Shown piece by piece: positions 16,821-28,289 of a stretch of DNA of 64,000 nucleotides (position 1 is the stretch's first letter; each line of letters begins with the position of its first letter). Under the pieces are notes generated by a model that was given only the letters and a program-made list of their open reading frames with translations, was not told the origin of the DNA and made no database searches. The DNA is taken from positions 186,001 to 250,000 of the forward strand of contig NZ_FNIE01000006.1 of assembly GCF_900103985.1 (NCBI RefSeq), written 5' to 3'. The position numbers and the translations under genes were made by a program. This DNA comes from Actinacidiphila guanduensis (GTDB lineage: Bacteria > Actinomycetota > Actinomycetes > Streptomycetales > Streptomycetaceae).

Positions 16821-17027
16821 ATGTACGGGGTAGATCTCGATCAGGCGAACGCGGCACTGCGGGCATATGTGCAGGCGCACGGCGACCGGCCGTGGACGGC
16901 CGAGCAGCTCGCCGAGTTGGCGCGGCTGCGCGCCCAGTGGACGGCGGCCGCCCGTGCCGCCCGGGTGGAGATACGCCCGGTGGCCGGTCCCGTGCGCGGC
17001 GCCGCGGTGGTGACCGCGGCGGCCTGA
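16821..17027 (+). CDS. Small hypothetical protein
   Basis: A 68-residue protein, MYGVDLDQANAALRAYVQAH and onward, mostly helical and Ala/Arg-rich. A TACTGT box seven bases before the ATG fits a leaderless promoter. It converges on panD and ends 28 bases from it. I recall similar short proteins in streptomycetes but no function. Confidence 0.6.
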   Translation: MYGVDLDQANAALRAYVQAHGDRPWTAEQLAELARLRAQWTAAARAARVEIRPVAGPVRGAAVVTAAA

Positions 17028-17054
17028 GCAGCTGTCGGAGAGAGTTCGGCGCCT

Positions 17055-17477
17055 TCAGACGCGAGCGACGGCGTGCGGGGGGCGTACGGCGTCGGTGCCC
17101 GGGGCGGGCTCGGCGGTGTCGTCGCCCAGTGCGGTGATCTTGTTGGCGGCGTCCACATGGACCACGGCCGGGCGCAGGGCGCGGGCCTCGGCGTCGTCGA
17201 CCTGGGCGTAGCTGATGAGGATCACCAGGTCGCCGGGGTGCACGAGGTGCGCGGCGGCTCCGTTGATGCCGATGACGCCTGAGCCGCGTTCGCCCTCGAT
17301 GACGTAGGTCTCCAGCCGGGCGCCGTTGGTGATGTCGACGATGTGGACGAGCTCGCCGGGCAGCAGGTCCGCCGCGTCCATCAGATCGGCATCCACGGTC
17401 ACCGATCCCACGTAGTGCAGGTCGGCCTGGGTCACGGTGGCCCGGTGGATCTTGGACTTGAACATGGTGCGCAGCAC
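17055..17477 (-). CDS. panD: Aspartate 1-decarboxylase (PanD)
   Basis: A 140-residue proenzyme that makes beta-alanine from aspartate for pantothenate and coenzyme A. It processes itself at Gly24-Ser25 in HYVGSVTVD to create the pyruvoyl group. The GTG at 17477, with AGGAGG seven bases before it, places the cleavage site at residues 24/25 exactly as in Escherichia coli, which confirms the start. LYS9 (KSKIHR), the [10 protein letters not shown] strand and [21 protein letters not shown] are conserved. The last 15 residues are a short acidic extension. It lies 119 bases after the FUSC gene on the same strand. Confidence 0.95.
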   Translation of the reverse strand: MLRTMFKSKIHRATVTQADLHYVGSVTVDADLMDAADLLPGELVHIVDITNGARLETYVIEGERGSGVIGINGAAAHLVHPGDLVILISYAQVDDAEARALRPAVVHVDAANKITALGDDTAEPAPGTDAVRPPHAVARV

Positions 17478-17596
17478 GGTGCCGCCTCCTGGTGACGTGG
17501 CAGGTCGCGTCCCTGTGCGGGTACGCGCCGACGCCACCAGGGTAGAGCGCGGGATCGAGGACGCGGACGGGCGGCGGTCGCGGAGTGCGGAAGATC

Positions 17597-19519
17597 TCAG
17601 CCGGCCGGGGCCGGTGCGGGACTGGCGGGTGGCGGCGGGACGGGGGCCGCAGTGGGTGCGGGCAGGCGGTGGTAGAGCTCGGCGAGGGAGGTGTTGAGCC
17701 GGATCAGGTGCGGTGGGCCGGTGCGGGCCGGGCGCGGGGGTGCCGCGTCGGGGCGGCCGCCGAGGCGGCGACGGACCTGGCCGAGATTGATGGCGGTCAG
17801 GCCCAGCGCGGGACGGCTCGCAGCGAGGTCGGCGGTGTCGGCGAGGGCCAGTGCGCGGGCGGCGCGGGCGCAGGCGGCGAGCGAGTCGGCCCAGTCGGCG
17901 GCGTGCGGTCGGGCGGCGCCCTTGCGCCGGCCGAGCAGCCGTCGGTGCGCCCGGGCCGGGGCGGCCACGGAGGCGAGGTCGTGCGCGGCCCGGTCCAACT
18001 GCCGTGCCTGGCGCCGTACCTCGGCGGGGTCGCCTTCGCGTGCGGCGGTCAGCATGTCCTGGAGCACCCTCAGGGCGTGGGCGGCGCGGCCGCGCATGAC
18101 GGTCTCGGTGTGCAGCGGGAGGACGAAGTAGGCCGCGGCGATACCGCAGGCCGAGCCGAGCAGAATGCCTTCGGGGCGCTGGACCAGCAGGGCGGCACCG
18201 TGTTCGCCGTCGAGCGAGTACAGCACGGCGAGCAGGCTGGTCACGCTGAACGCCCACGCCGCGTAGGTGGTTTCGCGCAGCCACAGGCCGATCAGCAGGT
18301 AGCAGAAGATGACGGTCACGGCGAGGGGCGCGTCGCCTGCTACCACGTGGGCGACCAGGGTGCCGGTGACGGCGCCGGTGAACGCGCCCAGGACGCGCAG
18401 CCCGCTGCGGTGGACGACGTCGCCTCGGCCGCGGGCTGCGCTGCACACGACGAACGCGGTGATCAGGGTCCAGGCCCACCGGTGCGGGAAGAAGAGGTGG
18501 CCGACGGCGAAGGCTGCCGCCATGGCGGCGACCAGTTGTGCCGACAGCCGGCCTTGCGGCTGCGGGTCGCGCCATCCGCCGGGGCGCGGCTTGGGCGCGC
18601 CGGCCTCGGCCGCGGGCCGTTCGCCGGCTCGGACGGCCCGTGCTGCGGCCGCCGTTGCGTGGACGGCAGCCAGGGGATCGGTCGAGGCGGCAGCCGGGAC
18701 GTGGGACGGGGCAGTGCTGTCGGTGTCCTCGGCGGCGTGCAGGAAGTGGATCTCGGCAGTAAGAACGGCGGAGGCGAGGGCGTCGAGGGCCGCGCGGTCG
18801 GGTGCGGGAGGGTTCGGCGTGTCGGCGGGGTGGGCCGCGCCGGGGGCGGAGGGCAGGCAGGCAGCGTCGAGGCGGTCCTGGACGACGAGGGCGGCGGCGT
18901 GCATGGCGCGGGCGGTACGGGCCCGAGCGGGGCTGCCCGGTGTGAGGGTGCGCAGACGGACCGCCGCCCGGGCGAAGTCCTCGGCGGCTGCTGCCGCTTC
19001 GCGGGCGGGTCGGGAGCGGACGGCTGTCTGGGACAGCAGTACGCACGCCACGGCGATCACCCCGCAGAGGGCGCCCCACAGCGGACCTGTGGTCTTGGCC
19101 GCGTTCGGCGGCACCGGCGTGACGAGGACGGCGATGAGCGGGGTGAGTGCGAGGCGGCCGAGGCGGCGTACCTTGCCGCCGAAGCGCATCAGGTAGCGCG
19201 AGCCGCCCACGGCCGCGATGAACACGGTGCCGCCGACGAAGGCGCTTTGGGCCATCAGCCGCCCGACGAACGTCGCGAGGATGCCGACGGCGGGGACGTA
19301 GGCAAGCGCAGTCAGGCGGTGCGGGAGGGTGGTGGCGTGCAGGGTGCGGGAGACCATCACGGCGACGACGGTCGCGATCACCACCATGCCGCCGGGCAGA
19401 TGAGCGGATCGGCTGACCGCGTCGGCGATCAGCAAGGCGGCGATGGCGGCGATGATCGTACGTATGGCGATTCGAAGTCGTACCCGCCCGGGGTCCAGCA
19501 GTCGCAGTGCGATGAGCAT
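17597..19519 (-). CDS. FUSC-family (aromatic acid exporter-like) membrane protein
   Basis: A 640-residue protein with two membrane halves. The N-terminal half has about six spans ([20 protein letters not shown] to VLLSQTA), then an Ala-rich soluble part (residues 180-320). A second six-span half follows ([41 protein letters not shown]), then a soluble C-terminus with a Pro/Ala tail. This split-half layout with RxGLRxxGxxxGxxxG matches the FUSC/YccC family. ATG 19519 with GAGGGG is preferred over GTG 19540. It is divergent from a MarR gene across 166 bases, which holds the dyad TCACTCGTACGGGTGA. Confidence 0.86.
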   Translation of the reverse strand: MLIALRLLDPGRVRLRIAIRTIIAAIAALLIADAVSRSAHLPGGMVVIATVVAVMVSRTLHATTLPHRLTALAYVPAVGILATFVGRLMAQSAFVGGTVFIAAVGGSRYLMRFGGKVRRLGRLALTPLIAVLVTPVPPNAAKTTGPLWGALCGVIAVACVLLSQTAVRSRPAREAAAAAEDFARAAVRLRTLTPGSPARARTARAMHAAALVVQDRLDAACLPSAPGAAHPADTPNPPAPDRAALDALASAVLTAEIHFLHAAEDTDSTAPSHVPAAASTDPLAAVHATAAAARAVRAGERPAAEAGAPKPRPGGWRDPQPQGRLSAQLVAAMAAAFAVGHLFFPHRWAWTLITAFVVCSAARGRGDVVHRSGLRVLGAFTGAVTGTLVAHVVAGDAPLAVTVIFCYLLIGLWLRETTYAAWAFSVTSLLAVLYSLDGEHGAALLVQRPEGILLGSACGIAAAYFVLPLHTETVMRGRAAHALRVLQDMLTAAREGDPAEVRRQARQLDRAAHDLASVAAPARAHRRLLGRRKGAARPHAADWADSLAACARAARALALADTADLAASRPALGLTAINLGQVRRRLGGRPDAAPPRPARTGPPHLIRLNTSLAELYHRLPAPTAAPVPPPPASPAPAPAG

Positions 19520-19536
19520 CCCGGTTCCCCTCGCGA

Positions 19537-19552
19537 TCACTCGTACGGGTGA
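19537..19552. promoter_or_regulatory. Palindrome TCACTCGTACGGGTGA between FUSC and marR genes
   Basis: Arms TCACTCG and CGGGTGA are inverted with one mismatch around TA. It lies 18 bases upstream of the FUSC start. Related palindromes occur at 32894-32909, 13351-13366 and 57987-58002. Confidence 0.45.
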
Positions 19553-19685
19553 GGTGCACGCGACGCCACCCGGAAGAATTCATAAGCCTTGCGTACGACT
19601 ATCGGACCGCGACGACATCCCTGTCCACCCAAACAGGTGACTTCCAGCGTCAGATCATACGCTTCCCTTAGGAAATGACCGCCTC

Positions 19686-20129
19686 ATGCTCCCTCCCCCA
19701 CCGCCTCCGCCGACCGACCGCGCCGCCGTTCTGCGGCGCTCGGTGAACAGGCTGGCGCGCCGGCTGCGCGCCGAGCGACTGCCGGACGGCCTTCCGCCGG
19801 GCCGCCTCGGCGCGCTGGCGCACCTGTACCGCGAGGGCCCGAGCACGCCGGGCGCCATGGCCGCCGCCCTGCGCGTGCAGCCGCAGTCGCTCACCCGCAC
19901 CCTGGCCGCACTGCGGGAGGACGGCTTCGTCACCCGGGTGCGCGACCCGCAGGACGGGCGGCAGTGGCGGCTGGAGCTCACGCAGAGCGGGCTGGCGGCC
20001 ATGGCGCGCGACGTCGAGCACCGGGACGCCTGGCTGCGCGAGCGGATGGCGAGCGAGCTCAACGAGACCGAGCGCGAGGTGCTGCGCCTTGCGGCCGCCC
20101 TGCTGGACCGGCTGGCCGACGACGGCTGA
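19686..20129 (+). CDS. MarR-family transcriptional regulator
   Basis: A 147-residue winged-helix protein starting with a run of prolines. The wHTH spans about residues 40-95: GALAHLYREGPSTPGAMAAALRVQPQSLTRTLAALREDGFVTR, with the wing DPQDGRQWRLELTQSG. It is divergent from the FUSC transporter, a common MarR/exporter arrangement, so it probably represses that exporter. The copper genes begin 147 bases downstream, behind their own CsoR-type box. Confidence 0.86.
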   Translation: MLPPPPPPPTDRAAVLRRSVNRLARRLRAERLPDGLPPGRLGALAHLYREGPSTPGAMAAALRVQPQSLTRTLAALREDGFVTRVRDPQDGRQWRLELTQSGLAAMARDVEHRDAWLRERMASELNETEREVLRLAAALLDRLADDG

Positions 20130-20166
20130 ACCGCACCCCGCTCCGAGCAGTACCCCTCCGTCCGGA

Positions 20167-20183
20167 ATACCCCTAGGGGGTAT
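20167..20183. promoter_or_regulatory. CsoR-type copper operator
   Basis: ATACCCCTAGGGGGTAT is the classic G/C-tract palindrome bound by copper-sensing CsoR repressors. It overlaps a TATAAG box (20181-20186) about 95 bases before copZ. No csoR gene is in this window, so the regulator must be encoded elsewhere. Confidence 0.82.
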
Positions 20184-20276
20184 AAGCTTGACGACAGGGA
20201 CAGCGGGAATCCGCCCGTCCGAACCGCCCGCCGTACGCGGCACCAGGCCGCGTACCCCGCAGATGAGGAGCACAGC

Positions 20277-20489
20277 ATGAGCGAGGCCGTCTACTCGGTG
20301 TCCGGTATGACCTGCGGACACTGCGAGTCCGCGGTCGGCAAGGAGGTCGCCGCGATCCCGGGCGTCACCTCCGTCACCGCCGTGGCGAGCACCGGCCTGC
20401 TGACCGTCGCCTCGCAGCACCCGCTGGACGACGAGGCGGTGCGCGCGGCCGTCGACGAGGCCGGCTACGAGCTCGTCGGCCGCGCCTGA
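20277..20489 (+). CDS. copZ: Copper chaperone, heavy-metal-associated domain (CopZ)
   Basis: A 70-residue single HMA domain: YSVSGMTCGHCESAVGKEVAAIPGV, with the Cu(I)-binding CxxC in MTCGHC. It carries Cu(I) in the cytoplasm and hands it to the P-type ATPase encoded next. The ATG at 20277 has GAGGAG upstream. The CsoR box at 20167 should derepress it under copper stress. It is followed after 67 bases by copA. Confidence 0.92.
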   Translation: MSEAVYSVSGMTCGHCESAVGKEVAAIPGVTSVTAVASTGLLTVASQHPLDDEAVRAAVDEAGYELVGRA

Positions 20490-20490
20490 C

Positions 20491-20514
20491 AGACCCTGAC
20501 AGACCCTGACAGAC
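20491..20514 (+). repeat. Short tandem repeat between copZ and copA
   Basis: AGACCCTGAC repeats twice (20491-20500, 20501-20510), with a partial copy on each side. It begins right at the copZ stop codon and could have arisen by slippage. A role in spacing or mRNA stability of the copZ-copA transcript is only possible. Confidence 0.6.
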
Positions 20515-20556
20515 AGAGCCCGGCAGCGGGCGACACCACCGACCAGGGGAGCGGAT

Positions 20557-22860
<2,304 letters not shown>

Positions 22861-22863
22861 CCT

Positions 22864-22880
22864 CGCCTCCATGGCGGCGG
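22864..22880 (+). repeat. Dispersed 17-bp repeat, copy 1
   Basis: CGCCTCCATGGCGGCGG begins four bases after the copA stop. Identical copies occur at 32732-32748 and 43915-43931, and a one-base variant at 32707-32723. All are outside genes, two of them just after a stop codon. Confidence 0.6.
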
Positions 22881-22962
22881 GGGCCGGCGCCCCTTTGATG
22901 GCAGATCTGGTCTCCAGGGCGTGCAGGTCAAGGCGCCTGGGATCGCAGGGCCTTCCACGTAG

Positions 22963-23000
22963 GCGGCGGGCGGACGACTCGAAAGTCGTCCGCCCGCCGC
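22963..23000. terminator. Bidirectional terminator hairpin between copA and the carboxypeptidase
   Basis: A perfect 17-bp stem, GCGGCGGGCGGACGACT (22963-22979) with its complement (22984-23000), closed by the tetraloop CGAA. It separates two convergent genes. Confidence 0.88.
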
Positions 23001-23052
23001 TCGCGTTCTGCCCGGTCGTGACGGCCGGGCTCAGCCGGCCGTCACAACAACC

Positions 23053-25671
23053 TCAGCCCAGCCGCGTCAGCTTCGCGCCGAAGCCCGGCTCGGACAGGTC
23101 GCTCTGCAGCACCACCGGAACCGAGGTGCGGGCCGAGCCGCTGCCGAAGCCCAGGGTGCCGACCTGGGTGCCCGCCTTGGCGCTGTGCGGCAGGTCCTTG
23201 GCCGGAGTGAGGGAGAGCTGCTCCTTCATGCCGGGCCAGCCGATGGCGGTGAGGTCCTTGGCCGCGACGACCGGTGTGCTTCCGCCGAGCCCGTCGCTGA
23301 CGTGGCCGATGACCTCGCCCTTCTTCACCACCGTGGTGGAGGTGAGCCCGCCCTGCACCGACTCGATCAGCCGCTGGCTGCGCTGGAGGGCGGCCTGGAG
23401 GCTGTCGTCCACCGTGGTGCCGGCGTGCTGTTCGAGCACCACGCCGAGGATGAGCTGCTCCTTGCCGGCGACGGTGCGGTGCGCCGCCCACATCAGGGCG
23501 CCGCCCGCGGGAGTGGTGGAGCCCGTCTTGATGCCGACCACGCCGACGTTCACCAGGTCGTTGTTGTTGTTGAAGATCCGCCCGACACCGGGGATGTCGA
23601 CGTTCGGCTGGGCGACGACCGAGCGGAAGACGTCGTACTTCATCACCGCCTGGGCGAGCTTCAGCTGGTCGACCGCCGTGGAGACGGTGGTCTCCTCGAT
23701 GCCGCTGGCGCCGGTGTAGGTGGTGCTGGTCATGCCCAGGCGCTTGGCGGCGGCCGTCATCTTGGCGACGAACGCGTCCTGGGTGCCGGCGTCCCAACGG
23801 GCGAGCAGTCGCGCGATGTTGTTGCCGGAAGGGATCAGCAGCAGCTGCAGCATCTGCCGTTCGGTGAACTGCTGGCCCTTCTTGACCGGCGCGTGGGACT
23901 CGTCCTCCGACTTCGCCTCCTGGGCGGCCTGGGCGTCGACCGTGATCTTCGGGCCGCTCTCCTTGCCGCTGATCGGGTGGTCCTGCAGCACCACATAGGC
24001 GGTCATCACCTTGGTGACGCTGGCGATCGGCACCGGCGTCTGGGTGCCGTGCACGCCCAGGGAGCCCAGGCCCTCCACCTCGGCGGTGGACTGGCCCTCG
24101 GTCGGCCACGGCATCGCGTCCGGCAGGGGGGTGCCCGCGAAGGTGTACGAGGGGGCGGCGGTCAGGGCCAGCGAGACGGACGGCAGCGGGCGGACCGCCT
24201 GGACGATGACGAACACCAGCGCCAGCAGGACCACCAGCGGCGTCCAGATCTTGACCCGCCGCAGGATCGTGCGCACCAAGGTCTGCGGCGGGGGCGGGGT
24301 GTTGGTCAGTTCGGCCAGCAGTTTCAGCGGCGCCTGGTCGGGCACGGGTGGCACCGGCATGCCGCGGGTGCCCTCGGGACCGACCACCTCGTCCTGCTCC
24401 GCGGGCAGCGCTCCGGCCTTGCCGGCGGCTGCGGCGGGCTCCGGAGCGGGGGGCGTCGCAGGTGCCTTGGCCGTGGAGGCGGTTCCGGCGGCGGGCGGCT
24501 GCTCGGGGGGCAGCGGGACCGCTGTGGAGCGCGTTCCAGGCGCGGGCGCGGAGGTGCCCGTGTCGGCGCGTGTGGGCTTGCCCGGGGTCCCGAAGGCCAC
24601 AGACCCGCGGAAGGCCCCCAGACGGCGCGTGGGGGGCTCCTCCGGGCGCTCCGGGGGGAGATCCGAGACGAGGGGCTTCACGACCGGCCGGCGCGGCTCT
24701 GCGGGCGCAGGAGGCGCGTCGGCCGCAGCGGCCGCCGAAGCCCCCTCTGCTGCCCTGTCGGCGCCTTCGGCGGGCCCGGGCCCGCCGGGCCCGCCGAAGA
24801 CCTCGGAACGGCCGTCCGCGGCCTTCGTGGCGGGCTTCGCCGCCGACTGCGGGTCCGCCTTCGCCGCGGGCCGCGCCGGCTTCCCCCCGGCAGCGGGCTT
24901 CGCGTCCTGGACGGCGGCCGCACCCGCGGCACCCGCAGCGGCCTTCCCGGGCTCGTCCTCGGGCGCCCGCCCGGACTTCGCCGCCTCCCGCTCCGCACCC
25001 TTCGCCGGCGCCGAAGCAGTCCCACCCTCTTGGCCGCCCGCTGTCCGTGCGCCGTTTTCGGCCACCCGGGGGGCAGCGGCAGTGCTCTTCGAGGGGGCGT
25101 CCCCGGATTCCTCGCCGGTTTCGCCTTCCGTCTTCCGCCCGTCGGAGCCGTCGTCCCGGCTCTGCTTCTCGCGGGGCGGGGTGGTACGCGCCGGCGTACG
25201 CGGGCGTCCGGCACCATCCGCCCCAGGCGTCTCAGGAGCCTCTACCGCCCCGCCGCCATGGTCACGATTCGGTTCCGGTTTTTTGGGCCCGCGAGGGGCC
25301 GGACCGGGTTCGGGAGCGGCCTCGGGGGCGACGTCCGGCGTAGCCGAAGCGCTCTCGGCGTCCACGGCCGACCGGCCTCGCACCGTATTCGCAGCCCGCC
25401 CCGCAGCAGACGCCGCAGTAGTGGCGGCAGCGCCGGAACGGGACTCTGAGCTGCGATCTTCTCCGATCTCCGCGATGCCGGCGCCCCCTTCGGAGGGGTG
25501 GTCCGAAGCTGCCGACGCGCCGCGCCGCTCGCGCCCACCCCCGGGCGCGGCGACCTCTCGGATCTCACCTGCGGTCTGGAACACCGCCAGCCTCGGATCC
25601 GCGGCTGAACTCCTGTCCACCTCCCCCGACGTCCTGTGCTGCTGCTCCCTGCCGGGGGCGTCGCCCGCCAC
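23053..25671 (-). CDS. D-alanyl-D-alanine carboxypeptidase (class A low-molecular-weight PBP) with long disordered N-terminal region
   Basis: An 872-residue membrane-anchored peptidase that trims the pentapeptide of peptidoglycan. The catalytic part is at the C-terminus: the SxxK box SVTK (Ser551, Lys554), SGN (615-617) and KTG (Lys715). One membrane span lies at about 470-492 (PLVVLLALVFVIVQAV). Everything before it, about 460 residues, is Ala/Pro/Glu/Lys-rich and low complexity, and must be cytoplasmic. That is far longer than usual for this family. The frame stays open to 25830, but the GTG at 25671 has GGAGGAGG seven bases before it and yields VAGDAPGREQ, like relatives. The gene is monocistronic. 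Confidence 0.88.
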   Translation of the reverse strand: MAGDAPGREQQHRTSGEVDRSSAADPRLAVFQTAGEIREVAAPGGGRERRGASAASDHPSEGGAGIAEIGEDRSSESRSGAAATTAASAAGRAANTVRGRSAVDAESASATPDVAPEAAPEPGPAPRGPKKPEPNRDHGGGAVEAPETPGADGAGRPRTPARTTPPREKQSRDDGSDGRKTEGETGEESGDAPSKSTAAAPRVAENGARTAGGQEGGTASAPAKGAEREAAKSGRAPEDEPGKAAAGAAGAAAVQDAKPAAGGKPARPAAKADPQSAAKPATKAADGRSEVFGGPGGPGPAEGADRAAEGASAAAAADAPPAPAEPRRPVVKPLVSDLPPERPEEPPTRRLGAFRGSVAFGTPGKPTRADTGTSAPAPGTRSTAVPLPPEQPPAAGTASTAKAPATPPAPEPAAAAGKAGALPAEQDEVVGPEGTRGMPVPPVPDQAPLKLLAELTNTPPPPQTLVRTILRRVKIWTPLVVLLALVFVIVQAVRPLPSVSLALTAAPSYTFAGTPLPDAMPWPTEGQSTAEVEGLGSLGVHGTQTPVPIASVTKVMTAYVVLQDHPISGKESGPKITVDAQAAQEAKSEDESHAPVKKGQQFTERQMLQLLLIPSGNNIARLLARWDAGTQDAFVAKMTAAAKRLGMTSTTYTGASGIEETTVSTAVDQLKLAQAVMKYDVFRSVVAQPNVDIPGVGRIFNNNNDLVNVGVVGIKTGSTTPAGGALMWAAHRTVAGKEQLILGVVLEQHAGTTVDDSLQAALQRSQRLIESVQGGLTSTTVVKKGEVIGHVSDGLGGSTPVVAAKDLTAIGWPGMKEQLSLTPAKDLPHSAKAGTQVGTLGFGSGSARTSVPVVLQSDLSEPGFGAKLTRLG

Positions 25672-25922
25672 GCAGACCTCCTCCACGCATCGTGATGAAT
25701 CGTGCACACATCGGCGGAAAGCGCCGCCATATGGCGCCTCTACCTGCCCTGGATCACACTGGCAAGTGTCCCAAGACAGGCCCGCAGGCCCTCTGCGACA
25801 CCCCACCCACCCCGTAGACGAGAACGACATACCAGCCGGTTCCCGCCGATATGGCCAAGGCGCTCTCGACAGGCCGGTGTGAGAGGCGTCACCCTGTCAT
25901 TCATCCACGCGGGGAGGCATGG

Positions 25923-26624
25923 ATGGGCAAGAGCCGCAGAACAATTCCGGAAGAGCTGTTGCTGCTCGCCCTGGACCCGACGACCGGGACCACGGCGCAG
26001 CCGCAGTCGCTCGACCTCGGCCTCGCCGGGGCGCAGCTCGTCGAGCTGGCCCTGGCCGGACGGATAGCCCCTGACGGGGATCGTATAGCCGTGGTGCACC
26101 CACGGCCGACTGGAGATCCGACTCTGGACTCCGCGCTCGAACTGCTGCGCCGCCGCGGCAGTCCAGTGCGCGCCGTCCACTGGATCGGCGGGCCCCGGCT
26201 GGGGTTGCGCCAGACCTATCTCGCGCACCTGGAGCGGTGCGGCATGGTGCACGCCGTGCCCGGCCAGATGTGCGGGGTGCTGCCGACGACGCGGTACCAG
26301 GCGACCGACAGCGCCGTCAGCCGGGAGATCAGGTCCCGGCTGGACAGTGCGATCCGCACCGGCGTCCCGCCGGACCCGCGGACCGCCGCGCTGGCCGCGC
26401 TCGCCCACTCCGTGGGCCTCGGCAAGCACCTGTACCCGGGAAACGAGGGCCGGTCGTCACGATCGCGCCTGCGGGACCTGATCAGGTACGACCCGATGGG
26501 CGGCCTCGTCGCGCACGCCGTGATGGATGTGCAGAACGGGGTGGCGGCACAGCCCAAGCGCCCGCCCGCCCAGGCGCAGCGCTCGGCGGGGCACAGCTCC
26601 ATGGCCCGGGCCGGGGCCCGCTGA
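25923..26624 (+). CDS. GPP34 family phosphoprotein (GOLPH3-like)
   Basis: A 233-residue protein of the actinobacterial GPP34 family, related to the eukaryotic phosphoinositide-binding Golgi protein. Motifs are IPEELLLLALDPTTG at the start, LGLAGAQLVELALAGRI, and LYPGNEGRSSRSRLRDL near residue 165-185. The bacterial role is unknown; membrane-lipid binding is only inferred from the family. ATG 25923 follows GGGGAGG. The C-terminal 30 residues are basic and disordered. Confidence 0.85.
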   Translation: MGKSRRTIPEELLLLALDPTTGTTAQPQSLDLGLAGAQLVELALAGRIAPDGDRIAVVHPRPTGDPTLDSALELLRRRGSPVRAVHWIGGPRLGLRQTYLAHLERCGMVHAVPGQMCGVLPTTRYQATDSAVSREIRSRLDSAIRTGVPPDPRTAALAALAHSVGLGKHLYPGNEGRSSRSRLRDLIRYDPMGGLVAHAVMDVQNGVAAQPKRPPAQAQRSAGHSSMARAGAR

Positions 26625-27043
26625 CCGGCTCACAGCATATGACACTCACGCGACACACAGTACACGGCAGGTAGCTCGCCGTGCACATGGGCGGCGACGG
26701 CGGGTGCCGGCAGGGACCTGGCATCCGGCCGCCGAAGTACGCCCGCCACCAGGCCCGTTCGGGAGCCGCTGTGGCGTGCGGGGCGACTGCGTACCGGACC
26801 CCGTGTCCGGTCCCGGTCGCCCCGCGCGCGACGCCCGGCCAGGTCCGGCCCGGGCCCCGTTGCGGGTTCGCCCGACTCCACCCGCTACAACGCCCCTGCG
26901 GGGGCGGCCGGTTCCCGAAACCGCGTTTCTTCCTGAACTGTTGTTCCCGGGCAACCTTGTCCGCCCATTCGCCAGCGCGCAGATGACCGGTAGTGGCAGG
27001 CTGCTGACACATCGGTACGTTCAGCGTGGAGGTGCAGTCCCAA
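26625..27043. other. Intergenic region, nothing recognised
   Basis: The 419 bases between the GPP34 gene and the XRE/DUF5753 gene hold no convincing reading frame, hairpin or repeat. It must contain the promoter of the regulator at 27044, but I cannot place it. Confidence 0.45.
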
Positions 27044-27898
27044 GTGGTCGCCAACGTCAACCCCACCGTCAGGCGCCGACGGCTCGGTTCGGAGCTGCGC
27101 AAGCTGCGCGAGCAGAAGGGGATGACGGCCGAGGAGGTCGCGGCGCGGCTGCTGGTCTCGCAGTCGAAGATCAGCCGCCTGGAGAACGGCCGCCGCAGCA
27201 TCAGCCAGCGCGACGTGCGCGATCTGTGCGGCGTCTACGGCGTGGAGGACGTGCGGATCGTCGAGTCGCTGATGCAGATGGCCAAGGAGTCGCGCCAGCA
27301 GGGCTGGTGGCACGCCTTCGGCGACATCCCCTACAGCGTGTACATCGGCCTGGAGACCGAGGCCGCCAGCCTTCGGGTCTTCGAGCCGCAGGTGGTGCCG
27401 GGCCTGCTGCAGACCACGGAGTACGCCGCCGCCATGATCGCGGGCAATCTGCCGGAGGCCACCCCGGAGCAGGTCGAGAAGCGGGTGAACGTGCGCATCC
27501 GCCGCCAGGAGCGCATCACCGACCCGGACTCGCCGCTGCGGATGTGGGCGGTGATCGACGAGGCGGCGCTGTGCCGCAAGGTGGGCAGCGCCGAGATCAT
27601 GCGCGAGCAGCTCATGCGGCTGGTGGAGTTGAGCCACCTGCCGCACGTCACGGTGCAGGTGCTGCCCTTCGAGGCGGGCGCGCACCCCGGGCTCAGCGGC
27701 CAGTTCGCCGTCCTGGAGTTCACCGACACCACCGACGCCACTGTGGTGTACCTGGAGGGTGTCAACAGCGACCTGTACCTGGAGAAGGACACCGACGTGC
27801 AGGCGTACAGCGTCATGTACGAGCATCTGCGCGCCCAGGCGCTCAGCGCCGAGCAGACGCGGGTGTTCATCACCGAGGCGGCCGAGCGCTACGTGTGA
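27044..27898 (+). CDS. XRE-family regulator with DUF5753 ligand domain
   Basis: A 284-residue regulator. The HTH is at about residues 12-65: LGSELRKLREQKGMTAEEVAARLLVSQSKISRLENGRRSISQRDV. The DUF5753 domain follows, with YIGLETEAASLRVFEPQVVPGLLQTTEYAAAM and VQVLPFEAGAHPGLSGQFAVLEF. It is the usual partner of DUF397 proteins, as seen at 28080, and such pairs act in morphological development and antibiotic control in streptomycetes. GTG 27044 is favoured over GTG 27026 because relatives begin VAxNVNPTVRRR and GGAGG precedes it. Confidence 0.9.
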   Translation: MVANVNPTVRRRRLGSELRKLREQKGMTAEEVAARLLVSQSKISRLENGRRSISQRDVRDLCGVYGVEDVRIVESLMQMAKESRQQGWWHAFGDIPYSVYIGLETEAASLRVFEPQVVPGLLQTTEYAAAMIAGNLPEATPEQVEKRVNVRIRRQERITDPDSPLRMWAVIDEAALCRKVGSAEIMREQLMRLVELSHLPHVTVQVLPFEAGAHPGLSGQFAVLEFTDTTDATVVYLEGVNSDLYLEKDTDVQAYSVMYEHLRAQALSAEQTRVFITEAAERYV

Positions 27899-27979
27899 CG
27901 GTCATCGAGGGGTGCGGCGCGGCAGGATACGCCTCGGCATGATTCCTTTGGAAGAGTTGTAGGGAATATGCCATCCGGT

Positions 27980-28041
27980 CGGGTGAAGTCACCCGCGGCG
28001 TCCGGAGAGTCGCCGGTAGCGTCGATCGGGTAAGTCACCGG
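27980..28041. promoter_or_regulatory. Paired CGGGTGA/TCACCCG dyads before the DUF397 gene
   Basis: CGGGTGA-AG-TCACCCG is a perfect dyad at 27980-27995. A weaker copy, CGGGTAAGTCACCGG, starts about 46 bases later near 28027. Both lie between the XRE/DUF5753 gene and its DUF397 partner, so they could be the regulator's own binding sites. Confidence 0.5.
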
Positions 28042-28079
28042 CGTGTCCCACGCCGCCCGTCGTACAGACCGGAGCAGAG

Positions 28080-28289
28080 ATGGCCATCAAGCTGGGCAGC
28101 ACCCCCGCGTGGACGAAGTCCTCGCGATCGACCGGGAACGGCGCCTGCGTGGAGGTGAAGTCCCCCGCCGCCGAGGCTGTTGTCGTGCGCGACTCGAAGG
28201 ACCCGCAGGGGCCGGTCCTGACCTTCTCGCCGCAGGAGTGGGAGTCCTTCGTCAGCGACGTGGACGCCGGCGCGTTCGACCTGCGCTGA
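28080..28289 (+). CDS. DUF397 domain-containing small protein
   Basis: A 69-residue DUF397 protein: WTKSSRSTGNGACVEVKSP, then VVVRDSKDPQGPVLTFSPQEWESFVSDV. These residues (W-x-K-S-S-x-S, C-V-E-V, R-D-S-K, F-x-x-x-x-W) define the family. The products partner with XRE/DUF5753 regulators, here the gene just upstream, and probably antagonise them (family knowledge). It has its own upstream dyads, so it may be feedback controlled. Confidence 0.93.
   Translation: MAIKLGSTPAWTKSSRSTGNGACVEVKSPAAEAVVVRDSKDPQGPVLTFSPQEWESFVSDVDAGAFDLR

Noticed and set aside
25672..25830. Extending the carboxypeptidase start to ATG 25830
   Set aside because: The added 53 residues (Cys/Gly-rich) look non-coding, whereas GTG 25671 has GGAGGAGG at a proper distance and a family-like N-terminus.
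24011..25882. Long plus-strand frames opposite the carboxypeptidase tail
   Set aside because: The tail is low complexity, so all frames stay open. The minus-strand frame is continuous with SVTK, SGN and KTG motifs and has a strong ribosome site.
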